DNA of 54,572 bases from NCBI GenBank assembly GCA_964058805.1, contig CAXKVV010000903.1, positions 1 through 54,572 on the forward strand, written 5' to 3'. Shown here piece by piece: positions 1 to 12,365 of the stretch. The stretch is from Schoenoplectus triqueter. Lineage: Eukaryota; Streptophyta; Magnoliopsida; Poales; Cyperaceae. Numbering within the stretch: position 1 is the stretch's first letter; the number at the start of each line of letters is the position of its first letter. Under the pieces are notes generated by a model. The model had not been told where the DNA came from and did no database searches. It saw nothing but the letters and a program-made list of their open reading frames with translations. Position numbers and translations under genes: made by a program.

Positions 1-1682
1 CGTTTTTCTTTCTTTTTTTTCTGTTTCTGTGGTGGAAAAGGTATTGATAGAAGAATCCGAATCTGCTGCCATAATTGCTATGACAAAGTTCTGTTATGGG
101 ATAAAAAAATGATTCGATTTAATTTCAATAGCTCAGATTTAAACGATAAAAAAATAAATTTTTATTTTTTATTTTATGAATCTCATCTGTCATTCACCCA
201 ATAACAGAATCTTGTCATCACTGCTACCCGACAAAATGTTACTGTTATTTCCCCTTGTGTTCCAGAAAAGGTCTCTGTTTGTGAGTTACAGAGCGCCGAT
301 AGCACGCACGAGCTCAAGATTCCATTTCCCTTACTTTTATATACACTTTACAGTATAATGTTGTTCTCACCTATTTAATTATACTATGTGTTTCTGGTCC
401 CAAATCTTACAGCAGGGCAGTACAACTATTATTGTATTTAATAGATAATTAAACAAAAAGTTAATGACAACCTAACATGGACATTTGGAGACAGTTTTAT
501 CGGCATTGAAGTTTAGTGCATAAAAAAATGATAATTGTTTATACTAATAATTAAGAAAAAAAATATGAAAATTTTAACTCGCTAAACCAATCGAATCAAA
601 TGGACTTGCCATAATTAATCGTACATCTGCGTGCAATGCTTCATGAAGAAACAGAGAATCTTCTTTTCACTTGACGGATGTCACCTTTTTGTGTACCCAC
701 AAACATACACCATCCAAACATGCGCAGGACCCCAACATGTACAGGGTGATATCTCGGCTTTTTCTCTATTGTGTTGCTTGTTTGTCTACTCTTTCTTTCT
801 ATAATTGAGATGTTGATCAACATATTATAATGAGGAAGAATATGCGCAATAATTCAATTTATATGATAACCAGGATGACCAGCTCATGTCATCATAATTA
901 TCGAAATTAAATTATTTTAATTGTTTTCTGAAAAAAAAAGTATTTTAACTTTTAGTTATTTAGTTCGTCATTGACTCATAGCCAATAATTTTATTTGCGG
1001 GAATATTAATAATTTTATTTGAGGTAATATTTGCAGCAGACACATTTATAATTTCATTTTTTTTAGAATTTTTATAATTTTTATATCAATTGTTTTGGGC
1101 ATTATTCATTAAATAATTTTGTTATCAAAAATACATATTTATATTCTAACATAGTGCAGCTTTGTTACCTACATAATTGATTACGCTCAAGGACTGGAAA
1201 AATTGTAAAAAAAAACTTTAATATGCAAAAAGGAGAATAAATATATGCATGACTCAACCAGTCATGATATTCCACCATACCAAAAGATGAGAAAACCTAT
1301 ATGTTCCAAAAGCGCACTTGCATATTCTTTTGATGTAAGCATTGGCGACGATCACTTCAAGTTAATTAAGTTTAATTGTGAAACGTAATTTCAGAAATTT
1401 AATGGGAATACTACGAACGATTGTCTTTATTGGAAAATTTTCAATACGTACGAAAATTATTTATTTATTATTATTATTATTATTATATATTTTAAGTCAT
1501 CGTTTTGCGAATTTCATTTATGATAGTTACTTGCAAAATTTTCATTGTCGCAGATAGTGACAATTCTGTAATATATTTTTATTTGAGTTTGTGGCATGAC
1601 GGAGGTTCGAAATTTCACGGGAAGTGCTAGTACGTATTTAAATTAATTCGAAAAACTTAAACCCATTTTATTAAAACAAAAA
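1..1682. other. AT-rich intergenic DNA, no gene seen
   Basis: No open frame here has a recognisable product. The stretch is AT-rich with many homopolymer A and T runs and a short ATT repeat near 1466-1485. Nothing marks a promoter or an RNA gene with any confidence. Confidence 0.5.
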
Positions 1683-1996
1683 GGATGAGATCCTTGACAG
1701 TCATTTATTTTGATAATTTTGATAACTGATTTCATGTAAATTCATACATAGAAAATTTTAAAAATTAGATTTTTTTTATAAATACATTCTTAAACTTATT
1801 AAAATAATTGAAATCATTATATAATTTTGATGGAATTTAATGAAATATTAAATGATATTCAAATTGTATGAAATTTAAAACACAATCAATTCATAAACTT
1901 AATAATATTTTTGTAATTTTTTTCATTTATTTTTTAATGAATTTATAAGATTAATTGTCAAAAATATCAAAATAAATGTTCATTAAGATCTCACCA
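1683..1996. mobile_element. Foldback MITE, 'GGGATCACTTGACA' family, diverged copy
   Basis: The left end reads GGATGAGATCCTTGACAG and the right end, on the other strand, reads TGGTGAGATCTTAATGAAC, followed on both sides by a related TTATTTTGATA block. The whole 314 bp is roughly palindromic and has no coding capacity. The same layout and related ends recur at 35465-35843 and 37886-38263, so this is a member of a repeat family in this genome. It is more diverged than those copies. Ends are approximate and no clear target duplication was found. Confidence 0.6.
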
Positions 1997-2095
1997 GAAA
2001 AAAAAGTTCATTGAATTTCGTTTCCTTTCAAAAGAATTACACTACCATACATTTGCAGTCGCTAAAGATGTCCGATGGAAGGAGTGCTAATGTAT

Positions 2096-2531
2096 TGGAC
2101 GGATGTAGGATTTTAGTCAGGGGACAAATATCGGATTATAATAGCTTATCGGGTTTAAATTTATTAACTAATCGGGTACTAAATAAAATAATAATAATTT
2201 AATATATATTCTTACCTAATAAAAAAATTATTAGAATAATAACATTTTATATATTAAAAATAACAATAAAATAAAGATCAAAGTAATAGATAATCAAGTT
2301 GATGAAGAAAATTTTCGCCTATAAAATTTTATATTTTAATATCTTTGCATAATTATTTTATTATACATGATATTAAATATTTTTTTCTCAATAAAATTAA
2401 TCAGACAATTCAGGGGGGGCAAAAAAAATTTCCGGGGGGGGGGGGGCAAACTACCGAAAACACTGTTTTTCAAAATCCAGGGGGGGCGCTGCCCCCCCCC
2501 CCCCCCCTGGCCAAGTGTGCATCCGCCCCTG
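2096..2531 (+). mobile_element. Short hAT-like non-autonomous element, copy 1
   Basis: About 436 bp aligns along its length with the opposite strand of 38435-38860. Shared blocks include TTATCGGGTT, AACTAATCGGGTACTAAATA, AAAGTAATAGATAATCAAGT and CAGACAATTCAGG. The ends (GGACGGATGTAGG and GCATCCGCCCCTG) resemble the hAT terminal style CAGNGNCGGA. This copy carries very long homopolymers absent from copy 2: G13 at 2434-2446 and C16 at 2492-2507, with two G7 runs. Short open frames on both strands are by-products of these runs. Assignment to hAT rests mainly on the better-preserved copy 2. Confidence 0.65.
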
Positions 2532-3110
2532 TGTATAGGGTAGAGTATGGGTGGAGTTATTTTTATATTTATATCCATTAATTTTTTTTTTACTCATACT
2601 CTATTCATATCTATTATAAAATTTTTTTATCCATACTCTACCCTTACCCATTAAAAATTTTGGGTAACGAACAGATAACGGTAAATAACGGATAAAAATA
2701 AAAATAATTCAGTGAAAAAAATTATATGATTTAGATAAATAAATATAAATATACTAATAAAGTGCAATAATAATTAATATTTTAGATATAACAAAAATCA
2801 TATTATTTTTTCATGTCAATTGTCATAAAAAATATATACTAATTATTATATATATTTTATATAATTTAACTATATATATTTATTAAAAATATAAAATAAT
2901 TATACTTTTATATATATTTAACTATATGTATATTTATATAATTTTCTCAATGGATAATGGGTAACGAAAACCTCTTATTCATATCCATATCTGATAAGTT
3001 AATAAATTTTTTTTCTTATTCATATCTATATTCGATGACCTAACGAAAATAAAATTTTATTCATATCCGTCTTATTAGATATGATACGGATCAAATAAAC
3101 GACTAAAATA
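2532..3110. repeat. Repeat zone of degenerate 'TATCCATA / GGATA' units
   Basis: The strand alternates blocks such as CATACTCTA, CATATCTAT, TATCCATA, ACCCATTA and GGGTAACG, a composition seen in plant non-autonomous elements that have decayed into quasi-simple sequence. It starts directly after the hAT-like copy. No ends or target duplications could be fixed, so it is reported only as a repeat-rich stretch. Confidence 0.35.
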
Positions 3111-6100
3111 GTGTCATTGACCGTTCCAGATGAAAGTCTCCACTCAAGTAACTGTTTATGAATAGTCGCTAGCTAGCTTTGTCTTTTTAGGGGGGCTTGT
3201 TAGCTTTGTCAGTGATGTCAAAGGCATGTTTCAATGTTCGTTTCTGTATGTTCGAGCCTTCGAGGTAGAGAGAGATCAGATCAGAGGTGTAGATGTACGC
3301 AGCTGTCGTCCGTGTATGGTGACTGTTCGGTGAAACCACAGTGCGTGTTTCCTTCGTAAATGACACACTGAGTGACACTCAAGTATCCAATGGCAAACTT
3401 TCACACTCAACATAGATGTTGGATATGTTTTGGTCGATATCTCAAAAAAAGAAAAGAAAAACGGTATGGTCAATGAGGGGAGAGAGCTTTATTAATTACT
3501 GTTTTGTTTGTGCTGATGATGTTTTTTTTTAAAATAAAAATTTATATCTTTATATATAAAGAAAAAGAAATAAAATTGAAAGTAATTTAATAATTAATAT
3601 AAATTTTAATTATGAATACATAATTAATTAAAAATAAATATAAAATTGAGAGAAAATTAACATTCATAATTTAAGCAAAGTTAAAATTAATAATTGATGA
3701 TAATTTAAGAAAAAAATAAAGTGAAGTAATTGTATTTCTAAATTATACAGTATTTCGTGTAACAATCAAAACTGAGAGAAAATTATAACTTCAACACAAA
3801 TGACCATAAAGATAGTAACATTATTTGACGAATAACTCAATCCGATGATTGATATTAGCTCTCGAAGTTCAATAAAAAATTTAAACCTTTACCGAATCAG
3901 AACAGTTATGTATTTAATAAAAATAAAGATAAAATAGAGATTAGAATTTGACAGTCTAAAATGTCGTGCATAAAAAAAAAACCGTATCCACCGTATAAAA
4001 AATAAAATCTGACAGCCTAGAAAAATGGTTTGGTCGATTCAAAATTGCTCGTCTCGTGGAGTGTAAATCAATCATCAATTAATTGATATCTATGTTACAC
4101 AAATTTGAGTAGGTACATTGTATGCACCGTATCTGGTATGGACCGATATGTTGACATGCTAATTTTAAAATATAGTTATGTGTGATTATATATAATAATT
4201 CTCTATATCAAAATAAATAATATAATGAATTTAAATACTTTTAATATGATTAATATGCCAAAATAGTATTTTTGCAAAAAAACTAAACTATATTTAATAT
4301 AAAAAAATGCACATTAAATATATATATATGTCAGATTCAGATGAAGTTATGCAAGTGCATTTTCAATTGAACAATTCGCTACAAATATCATTGAAAAGTT
4401 TTATTACGTGGGAAAAAACTGGTAGTGACGAAAAAAAAAATGCTGATTGCTCTGTAGTCCACATTCAGAAATCAGAACCATAGAAGATCGTAATAAAAGA
4501 ACTTTTCGCACTTTATCATTAATTTGGAAATTATGTAAGAAAAATAAATTATGTATAAATTTTATTATTTTCATCACGTCGAAACATGATTTATGTCCAT
4601 ACCATTATTGTACTTTTTGTTGCTATATAATCTATATTGTAAAAAATGAAATATTCTTAAATCATACGTGCACTATTATTTCTATATTATGTTTTAAAGC
4701 CTACATTACGTGTGAAATTCGAAATTTTTTATTTTTAACTTTCTCTACTTAAAAAAATAGATAAACATGCAATCCTCTGTTTTTGGCATTATATGTTATC
4801 TTGCAAAACTGATTAACTTATATAATTAATTCGATTGCCGACATTGATCATGCTTGATATATACAATCATTTCCCTCACACTTGTCCGACATCCCTGTAA
4901 TAAATAAATTAAAAAATGAATGCTTTCGTTCTCCCATTTATACATATGTATTCATTCTATTCCTTCAAGTGTGCTTAGAGTGATACAAAAATATTAATTA
5001 CTAAAAGTAACTTGAAAGGTCTACAACTATAGATCTGTCAAAATTTTAAAACCAGAAAAAAAATCTAGCAACATGTTAAACCAGTAGTCCGTACCAGTGG
5101 TTTTTCTGGCTACAGATGTCACTTTTCTCCTTTTAATTAATAAACTACATTCGTTTTATATATGGACCTAAATGTTAACTGCCAACATTAATCTCATTGA
5201 CAAACTACCATTTATTATATCTACCCGACATGTTTAACTAATTTTTCTTATACATTGGAGTCTTCAGTGCTACCAGGGAACATCCCTTGTAACTTCAATT
5301 AGGATTTAGGACAGTATCAGGTGTAACCCCATAGTATAATGTATATAAATACCGTCGTAATGATATGATTAGAAGGAGAGATCACATGCTCATACGAAAG
5401 GCATGTATATGTCAATCTCATTGAACAGGACTCCAATTTGTGAGGTGGCATGCTGATTCTTTAATAAGTTCTGATATTCATGCCCTGATAACAGATAGGT
5501 CAAAGGCTTGGATCTTTGATGCAAAACCATGTCATTGTTGCTAAAAAAAACATCAAAATAGGAGATTCTAAGGGGACCATCAATTCATAGTTGGGTTCTC
5601 TACATCCACAACCCGATATAATTTCAGTTGCCATTTGTGTTCAAGTACTATTCTTTCACTGAAAGAAGGGGAACAAAAATGAGGGCAGAAAGAAATAATA
5701 CAACCGTAACCATATCAAATTATCAATTGCATCCCTCGTTGAGTTCTCTATGTGATCAACTCTAATTAACCATCCAAATTTACCAAAAAATCAGGATAAA
5801 CTTGTACATTTGTTTATTGAGAAGCATGATATTGCTGTTTAAGAAGATCCAATACCAGGGATCAGTGGTCCAAGGAGACCTAACCAATTAGACTGCAGAT
5901 GCCAGACAATGTCATACAAATGTGAATAAACATTTCACTAATCAACACCTTTTTGCTTAGGAATATAGCAACGGGTCATCTGAATAGTGATGCCTATTTG
6001 CAACCATCAAATGTTGGTTTTGATTTGGTTTCTCATGTGGTCATAGCTTTGACAAGGGAAGATACCAACAGTTCAACCTACAGTTTGGACAAAGGACCAG

Positions 6101-6712
6101 AGCATTAAGGGGGAAACAAAAGCTTAACAAAGCCTGGCAATGGAGAAATGCAGATGGGATGTATGTCAGCAGGTTGGTGGTGGGTATGATTTTCTAGGGA
6201 CATGGTAGGGACATCATGGGTAGAATAAGATATTTTACCAATTTGGAAAAGAGGCTTTGGTACTGAAACAAGAGTCTTGAGTACTGGTTCTCAAGTCCGT
6301 TTCTAGCAAAGATTAATTGCATAAATTCGCATCCTCTTCATGAAGACAAATGCAAATCAAATGGATGGTATTAAAATAGACAAAGTAAAATTTTGCTCTT
6401 GAAATGTTTTTAATCCTTTCTATTCTCTATATTGTTGGATACTCTCAAATTAAATTCTATTCTCTATATAAATACAAAAATTACAGTGATTTCAGACGAT
6501 TACTCTACCATAGAGTACTATAGAGTATACTCATTCGGGTTGGTCTGGCAGAGTCATCCTTTTATTCAATTTGTCTAGAATTTGATTTTTAATATTGTTA
6601 GCTTTCCTCTGTTTCGCGACCAAAGAATATTTATTGTAAATTAAGAAATTTCATAAAACAAATTTTATGTTCAGTAAATCTTAGACAAAACAGTATATTA
6701 TATATATATATA
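3111..6712. other. Intergenic DNA, no gene seen; less AT-rich island at about 5270-6330
   Basis: No frame longer than about 100 codons has a recognisable product. Most of the stretch is AT-rich. Positions 5270-6330 are clearly less AT-rich and lack simple repeats, but hold no long frame and no RNA gene signature. This could be old transposon sequence or a non-coding transcript; the sequence alone does not decide. Confidence 0.45.
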
Positions 6713-7122
6713 GTGGAGATACCGTTAGCTTAAGCTCACGGAGGTCTTCCGTGAGTTTAACTCAAAAAATATATCAAATCATTTTGAAATTTTAATTTAT
6801 CATTCTCATTAAATTCTTTATATGAAAATCTCATGGGATGCAAAAATTTGGAGCGTTTTGAGATTTTTAAGTTGTGGTTTTTAATTTTTGAAAATCAGCT
6901 CTAAAAATAATAATAATAATATATTTAATACTTGAACATCATTTTAAAAAATTAAAAATGGTGACTTAAAAAGCTCAAAACGCTTCAAATTTTTGAATCC
7001 CACAAGATTTTTATATAAAGAATTTAATGAAAATGATAAATTAAAATTTCGAGATGATTTAATATGTTTTTTGAATTAAGCTCACGGAAGGTCTCCGTGA
7101 ACTTAAGCTCACGGTATCTCCA

Positions 7123-7123
<1 letters not shown>
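6713..7123. mobile_element. Foldback MITE with 'GTGGAGATACCGT' ends
   Basis: The left arm starts GTGGAGATACCGTTAGCTTA and the right arm, read on the other strand, starts GTGGAGATACCGTGAGCTTA. Pairing continues for roughly 180 bp per side through CTCACGGAGG, the A-rich block near 6767 and the TTTTGAG blocks, so the 411 bp is almost entirely one hairpin. There is no coding capacity. It lies between a (TA)n tract (from about 6697) and a (CT)n(TA)n tract (7124-7152), so a target duplication cannot be told from the microsatellite. Inner arms resemble those of 35023-35406. Confidence 0.85.

Positions 7124-7154
<31 letters not shown>
7124..7154. repeat. Compound (CT)n(TA)n microsatellite at a MITE end
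   Basis: About eight CT units are followed by about nine TA units. It directly abuts the end of the foldback MITE. The same arrangement is seen next to MITE-like sequence near 35407 and 54057. Confidence 0.9.
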
Positions 7155-7345
7155 TGAGTTTTATGGAATATAAAATTTTATTATTTTTAATTTTTTTTTT
7201 CAAATTTTAAAAATGACACTTTTTGATATACAGCTTTTTATCATTTTATTATAATTCCTGGTTATTTTTCAAAATTTTGAAAAATAGTTAGAAATTCTAA
7301 AAATAATAAATTTAGTATTTCATAAGATTTTAATATATAAATTAT
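7155..7345. mobile_element. Partial foldback MITE relative
   Basis: Arms near 7161-7195 (TTATGGAATATAAAATTTTA) and 7300-7331 pair imperfectly around a centre rich in TTTTTCAAAATTTTGAAAAA. The inner arms match the style of the family at 6713 and 35023. Terminal repeats are missing or too worn to place. Confidence 0.4.
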
Positions 7346-9419
7346 GTTGAGCAACTCGGATCATTCCTTATATTTGTTTAATTATAATAACCTGCCAATA
7401 AATGAGATTTAGAACAATAAAATCACCAATTAAATCTCAGAAAAATATGACAACGCAGTTTTACACTTATCAATCAAGATAATGGGAACAGAAGCAAAAT
7501 TCAAGAGCATAAATGATGCGCCACACTAAAAATCTTTGAGATTTAAGTATATGCATGAATTTATTAATTTGATTGTACCTTCAATTCTTATCGAAACACT
7601 TTCAAGTGTTTCGATAAACAATAATTTTTTTTATCAAAAATGATAACCATCTTTTCATCTAGTGCTCGAGGTGAAATTAATATCTTTGCATGAAGGATCG
7701 TAAGTACATTTGAAATTTGATTGGAAAAAAAAATCATTTTTATGAATATTTTTTGAGATAAAGATAAAGATATAGACCATCCAATTTTAAATAGAGAAGG
7801 GATCACTTGACAATGGATCTTCAAATAAATATGAAAAAAAATAAAAATAAAAAAAAACTTTATAGATATGTTTTCTACTTATAGTTTGATGATATGTCTT
7901 CAAGGGATCCCTTTCCTTTTAATTATTCATAAATAACTCTTTATTTAGATATTGAACTTGTGGCATCTCAAACAAAGAATATTATTTTTGTCATTAACTA
8001 GAAGCTAATTGACATCTCTTGTGGATATTTAAAGTCAAAAGACCTGAATTTCAACTTGGCAAAAAGTTGACCGAAATGCTATAACAATCATACGAGTAAT
8101 TAATGAAATCCAATGTAAAATTCAATAAACATTTTAAGACAGTGGTAATACTTTGAACTGGCACAAAGTGAACAATCCACTTCTACACCACGTCAAAACT
8201 CATTCCATGATTAAAATTTATTTGTCTGATTAGGAAAACAGAATTTAAAAAAAAAAAGGAACCAGCAAAAAAGGGTAAAACTCTTTCGACATGAGACATG
8301 AAAATCTTTCCTTTTCCATCTTTTTTCTATTTGATCCTATCATCATATGTGAAAGTTGGGGATGATTGGGCTGACATAGGAATCCATTGTGGTAGAACAA
8401 AGAAAAAGAGCACACATCCCTTTCTATACTTCACTTGCTTGACACTTCCATAGACCCTTGATCTACATCAAGATTTGCGCTGGCAAACATTTCAACGCAG
8501 ATCAAGGGACCAGGTTATTATCTCAGCGACCAAGTACCTGATTGGATCCAAATGAAGGAAATACCGTAGTGGGAGTGCCACGTATATGAAAGGAGAATGA
8601 AATTTTGTGAGTAACAAAATATTAAATTGATGGTTTGCCCCCAATTTGGAGAGCAAAACAGGGAGGCTTCTGGCCCAGCACCTGAAGAGCATGCCCAATA
8701 GGCCCATTTCATGCAGCCCTTCATCCTCTGTGGCGCTTTCTGCTGTTACATTGTGTAACAAGTCATTACGAAGTTTTTTTGGTTCAGGTAGCTTGAGATT
8801 TTACTTCAAAATTTGAACTAAGAGTTTTTTTTTTTTAAAAAAAACTATGAGTTTCTGACTTCATCATAGGCTTGGTGGCAAAAGAAAATAAGAGATGGCC
8901 GCACATTTATTATGAGTGTATCCTTTAGGGCTTGTTCGGCCGATGGGAAAGAAGATGGGAAAAAAAAAATTGAGTCTACAATGTTTTTATTTCCCAGTAT
9001 GAACAGTAAAATCAGTTCAAATTCCAATATCATATCCATTCCCTCATGTACACCAAACAGATCCTAATATAGTTTTGTATGTGTACAATTATGTAAAGTT
9101 ATGACGGCCGTCAGATTTGAATTCCGAAAAGAATATTTACAATGGTATCCTTTAAATATATAAGATGAATAATTTGAACAGTTACTGTACGCATACAGTA
9201 CTCTAGAGGATGTAAATTGCAATGAGTTACATTAAGGGTGAACTAATCTCCACTTCAAATAAGAACGAAGACAGGACATCAATTGACCCTCTTTTATTAT
9301 GTTTATTTGTTTTTGAGGTAAAAAAAATAGTTAAGTCATTCCATTTAAAATATCTACATTAGAATTATCCACTTCATACTTTCAATATGTGGTCCTTACA
9401 TGAAGAATATTATCTTAAT
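7346..9419. other. Intergenic DNA, no gene seen; contains a MITE fragment near 7798
   Basis: At 7798-7835 the text GGGATCACTTGACAATGG followed by TCAAATAAATATG matches the end of the MITE at 35465, which suggests a truncated family member running to about 7910. A perfect 10-bp inverted repeat, CCCTTGATCT at 8455-8464 and AGATCAAGGG at 8499-8508, gives a small hairpin. The stretch at 8280-8770 is less AT-rich, but its overlapping minus-strand frames have no recognisable product. Confidence 0.45.
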
Positions 9420-9435
9420 AATTAGATCAAATGTT
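9420..9435 (+). repeat. Left target-site duplication of the SINE
   Basis: AATTAGATCAAATGTT here matches AATTAGATCAAAAGTT at 9571-9586 with one difference. A 16-bp duplication is typical of target-primed reverse transcription. Confidence 0.85.
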
Positions 9436-9570
9436 GAGAATCAGTCTTTGGTCTAGTGGCAAAAGACAACATCCTCTGTATGGAAGGTCGTGGGTTTGAA
9501 ATCTAGATGGAGATCTTTATGGACAATTATAAAATTTGAGAGCTTGACTCTTATCTTTTCAATAAAAAAA
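9436..9570 (+). mobile_element. tRNA-derived SINE
   Basis: The 135-bp body has an internal RNA polymerase III promoter. The A box is around TGGTCTAGTGGC (9449-9460) and the B box is GGGTTTGAAATC (9492-9503), about 32 bp apart. The body ends in an A-rich tail (AATAAAAAAA, 9561-9570) and is flanked by 16-bp direct duplications with one mismatch. Together these features define a SINE that would have used LINE machinery for insertion. RTE-type LINEs are present at 48-53 kb, but their TTG-repeat 3' ends do not match this A-rich tail, so they are not obvious partners. Only one mismatch in the duplication suggests a fairly recent event. Confidence 0.85.
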
Positions 9571-9586
9571 AATTAGATCAAAAGTT

Positions 9587-10904
9587 ATTCCTCAATCCTT
9601 TGGAATGTTAACCCGTCAATATCTAACAAGATCTCATAACTAAGCAGAAAGAAAATTAGGTTGTGAAAATTAAATGTAAACTTGAAACATATGTTAAATT
9701 TTGCATGATAACTCAAAGACAACACATGAACATTCAATTTAGTTTCTATTTGCATATTCTATTTTCATAAGATATTCGAGTGGACTTAACTTTCTGATTT
9801 GTAGTCAAAACTACCAATAAATAACTAAATAATTAAAACTAAATATTGTGATGTCAATTTCACAAAATAAAAGCTTAATTGTTGTAATACTTTGTACGAC
9901 ATATGAAAAGGGAGTTGTTTGATGTGTATATAAATATCAATACATCAGTGAATTACGTCATACTTAAATGTTCTATTTAATTAATTTCTTTTCACCGTTT
10001 TTCACAAAATATGAGCATCATATACAGATTACAATCTCTCCATTATTTTCGAAAACTGGAGAAAAACATCACTAAGATTAGCCTTTTTAATCAAGTGGAG
10101 GTTTAGTGGAAGCATTATTGCCTGGTTTCTTCTTAGATTGAATTAATGCTGCTCAAAGCGATACAAAGTTTAAAGCCCCGGTACTTCATTGTTTTTTTCC
10201 ATCATTTATCTTCTCCTTCATTCGCAGGAGAAAAAAAGCTACAAAGTGCAAAAACTGTTCCAGTGTAATTATGAAGATCCAGAGTTGTTTTCACTTTTAA
10301 TTTAGATCACCTGATCATGATTTAGCCTTTTCTTTTTATCGGGGACCAAAGTTATTTTTTTAGTAAACATTTTTTAAGCACAGATCAAACATAACCCAAT
10401 TCTTTTTTTTTTCTTTTTTAAAATAAGGACTTCAGTTAATTTCAATATCTATTAAATTCAAATATTTTTGAAGAATTTAAATCTACATTCTCTATGTAAA
10501 GAGACGATACTCATCATCATTCATGCTAATCCTGTACTTCATAATTTAGATTTTGTGTATCAAGAGCGGTGGAGCTTGAATCGCTAAAATTCTTTTGTAT
10601 ATATCTTAAATATCATGTCTCAAATTATGAGGTTGAAATAAAAAAAATCATAATTACACATAAAATATCAGAAATCTTTGATTGATATAATAATTTTTAA
10701 AATTTTTGAGGGACCACGACAAATATGAAAAGTTTTCATAAATCCTTGATAGATATCAGTATATACTTAAATAAGCCTCATATATATTAAATATGAAAAA
10801 TAATATATATCGGATCAACGAAACTCATATCCTAGATATAAATTTTTCATGCATCATGTTAATACTTTTCTCTTATGTTATGTTGTCGAAGCCTTCAAAT
10901 GAGG
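9587..10904. other. AT-rich intergenic DNA, nothing recognised
   Basis: No long frame, no RNA gene signature and no clear repeat boundaries were seen. Confidence 0.5.
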
Positions 10905-12365
10905 ATCCTGATAGAGGTGGTAATTGGACAGGTCGATTTGAGTGAATTAGGTTGGATGAGTTTGATTAAAAAATTTGTCCGGTCACAGATCGGGTTTGGA
11001 TCAACTGGCTCGAGTCGAGTTGAATTTTGTCAACCGGGTTGGATCAACTGGCTCGAGTCGAGTTGAATCCCGAATCATTTCGGGTCGGGCCGGGTTAGAT
11101 TTTAAATTTTTACGAGCTCAGATCATCTCGGATTTTGGGTTCGAATCAGATTTCAGGTCATCTTATATCGTGTACTCTCGAGTTTTGGGTTATTTCAGGT
11201 CAGGCCTGGCCAGGTTTTTTTTTGTCATATTTATTTCAGAATGGGTCGGATTTCAAATCGTCAGACTTTAATATATTTTTTTAGAAATATATTTTAGTCA
11301 ATATCAGATCTAAATTTTTAATTATGTTATGATCAATTTGACTTTTAAATAATTTGAATATGATTAATTAGTTTGTGTCTAGTCCGGCCAGTTTCAGATC
11401 GTCATACTTAATTTATTTCATTAATAAACTGTAGGCATGCTAACTCTCCTAATTTTAATTAATGGACATTACTTCTTCTTTTGGTAATTTTAATTTATGA
11501 CATATAACTTCTAATTAATTGATATTGTTATGTTGATTCTCGATCAAATGATAATAAAATTTGTGAGCTCTAAAAATAAATAGTTAACAATATTGATTCA
11601 TTTATTTTAAAAATAATGTTAACGCAATTATACTTGAATTATATCAATTAATATATAAGTATTTCTATTTATTTTAAAAGTGTGTTATCGGGCTTGTTAT
11701 AATAATCATCAATCACACTTCTTATTTTTTAATTGTTTGATATAAAAACAAAATTGAAAGTTAGAACGCCGAAATCAGAAAATTACTATTAGAACTTAGA
11801 ACAATTATTCTCGCTTAGGAACTAATTCACCATATAAAAATTCACAATTACAAATCATAACGCTAAAGTTAAATATTGGCTTAATTAATGTATATAATTG
11901 TAGTTCAATTATATTTAAAACTTTCAAAATCAAGCCGAGTTAGATTTTAGGTCATCAATGATGAGGAAGGATACCTATATGAAAGTGGATTAAGTGATTG
12001 AGTGGTAGGCCATGTACTTTGCTTGGATAGTGAGGAGGTACGTTATTTTGGGTCGTTTTGGGTTTCGGGTTATTTGAGTTCATATCAGATTATATTTCGG
12101 GGCGTCTGATCTCGGTTCATCTCAGATCAGATTATTCGGGTTTGAATTGGGTCGGATTTCGGACACTCTAATCTTGAATCATCTCAGATTTCAGGTGGTC
12201 GGTGTACAGGTCAAATCGGGCTTCGGGCACTCTAATCTCGGGTTGTTTCAAATTTTAGATCGTCTCAAGTCGGATTCGAGTCAGTTTAAGTTTTTGAAAA
12301 AATCAAATTAAATCGAATTTAAGTTTAGATGGTCAGACGGATTTTTTAGATAGATTTTGTCACAA
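10905..12365. repeat. TCGGGTTT-rich degenerate repeat zone
   Basis: Two blocks, about 10905-11270 and 12030-12365, are dense in variants of TCGGGTT, GTCGGATTTC, CGGGTCGGGC and TCATCTCAGAT, separated by AT-rich DNA. Within the first block a 28-bp unit beginning GGATCAACTGGCTCGAGTCG occurs at 10998-11025 and again exactly at 11041-11068. Such G/T-skewed quasi-repeats are common in plant hAT-type non-autonomous elements. No terminal repeats were found here, so the class is open. Small open frames across it are repeat by-products. Confidence 0.55.

Noticed and set aside
2336..2581. Overlapping 78-80-codon frames on both strands
   Set aside because: They are produced by G and C homopolymers in the hAT-like repeat; the residues are runs of G and P.
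5440..5545. Short frame reading HADSLISSDIHALITDRSKAWIF as a retroelement fragment
   Set aside because: It does not match any polyprotein motif I know and has no flanking coding text in the same frame.
8492..8761. 89-codon minus-strand frame
   Set aside because: No recognisable family and no supporting splice or start context; a second frame overlaps it equally well.
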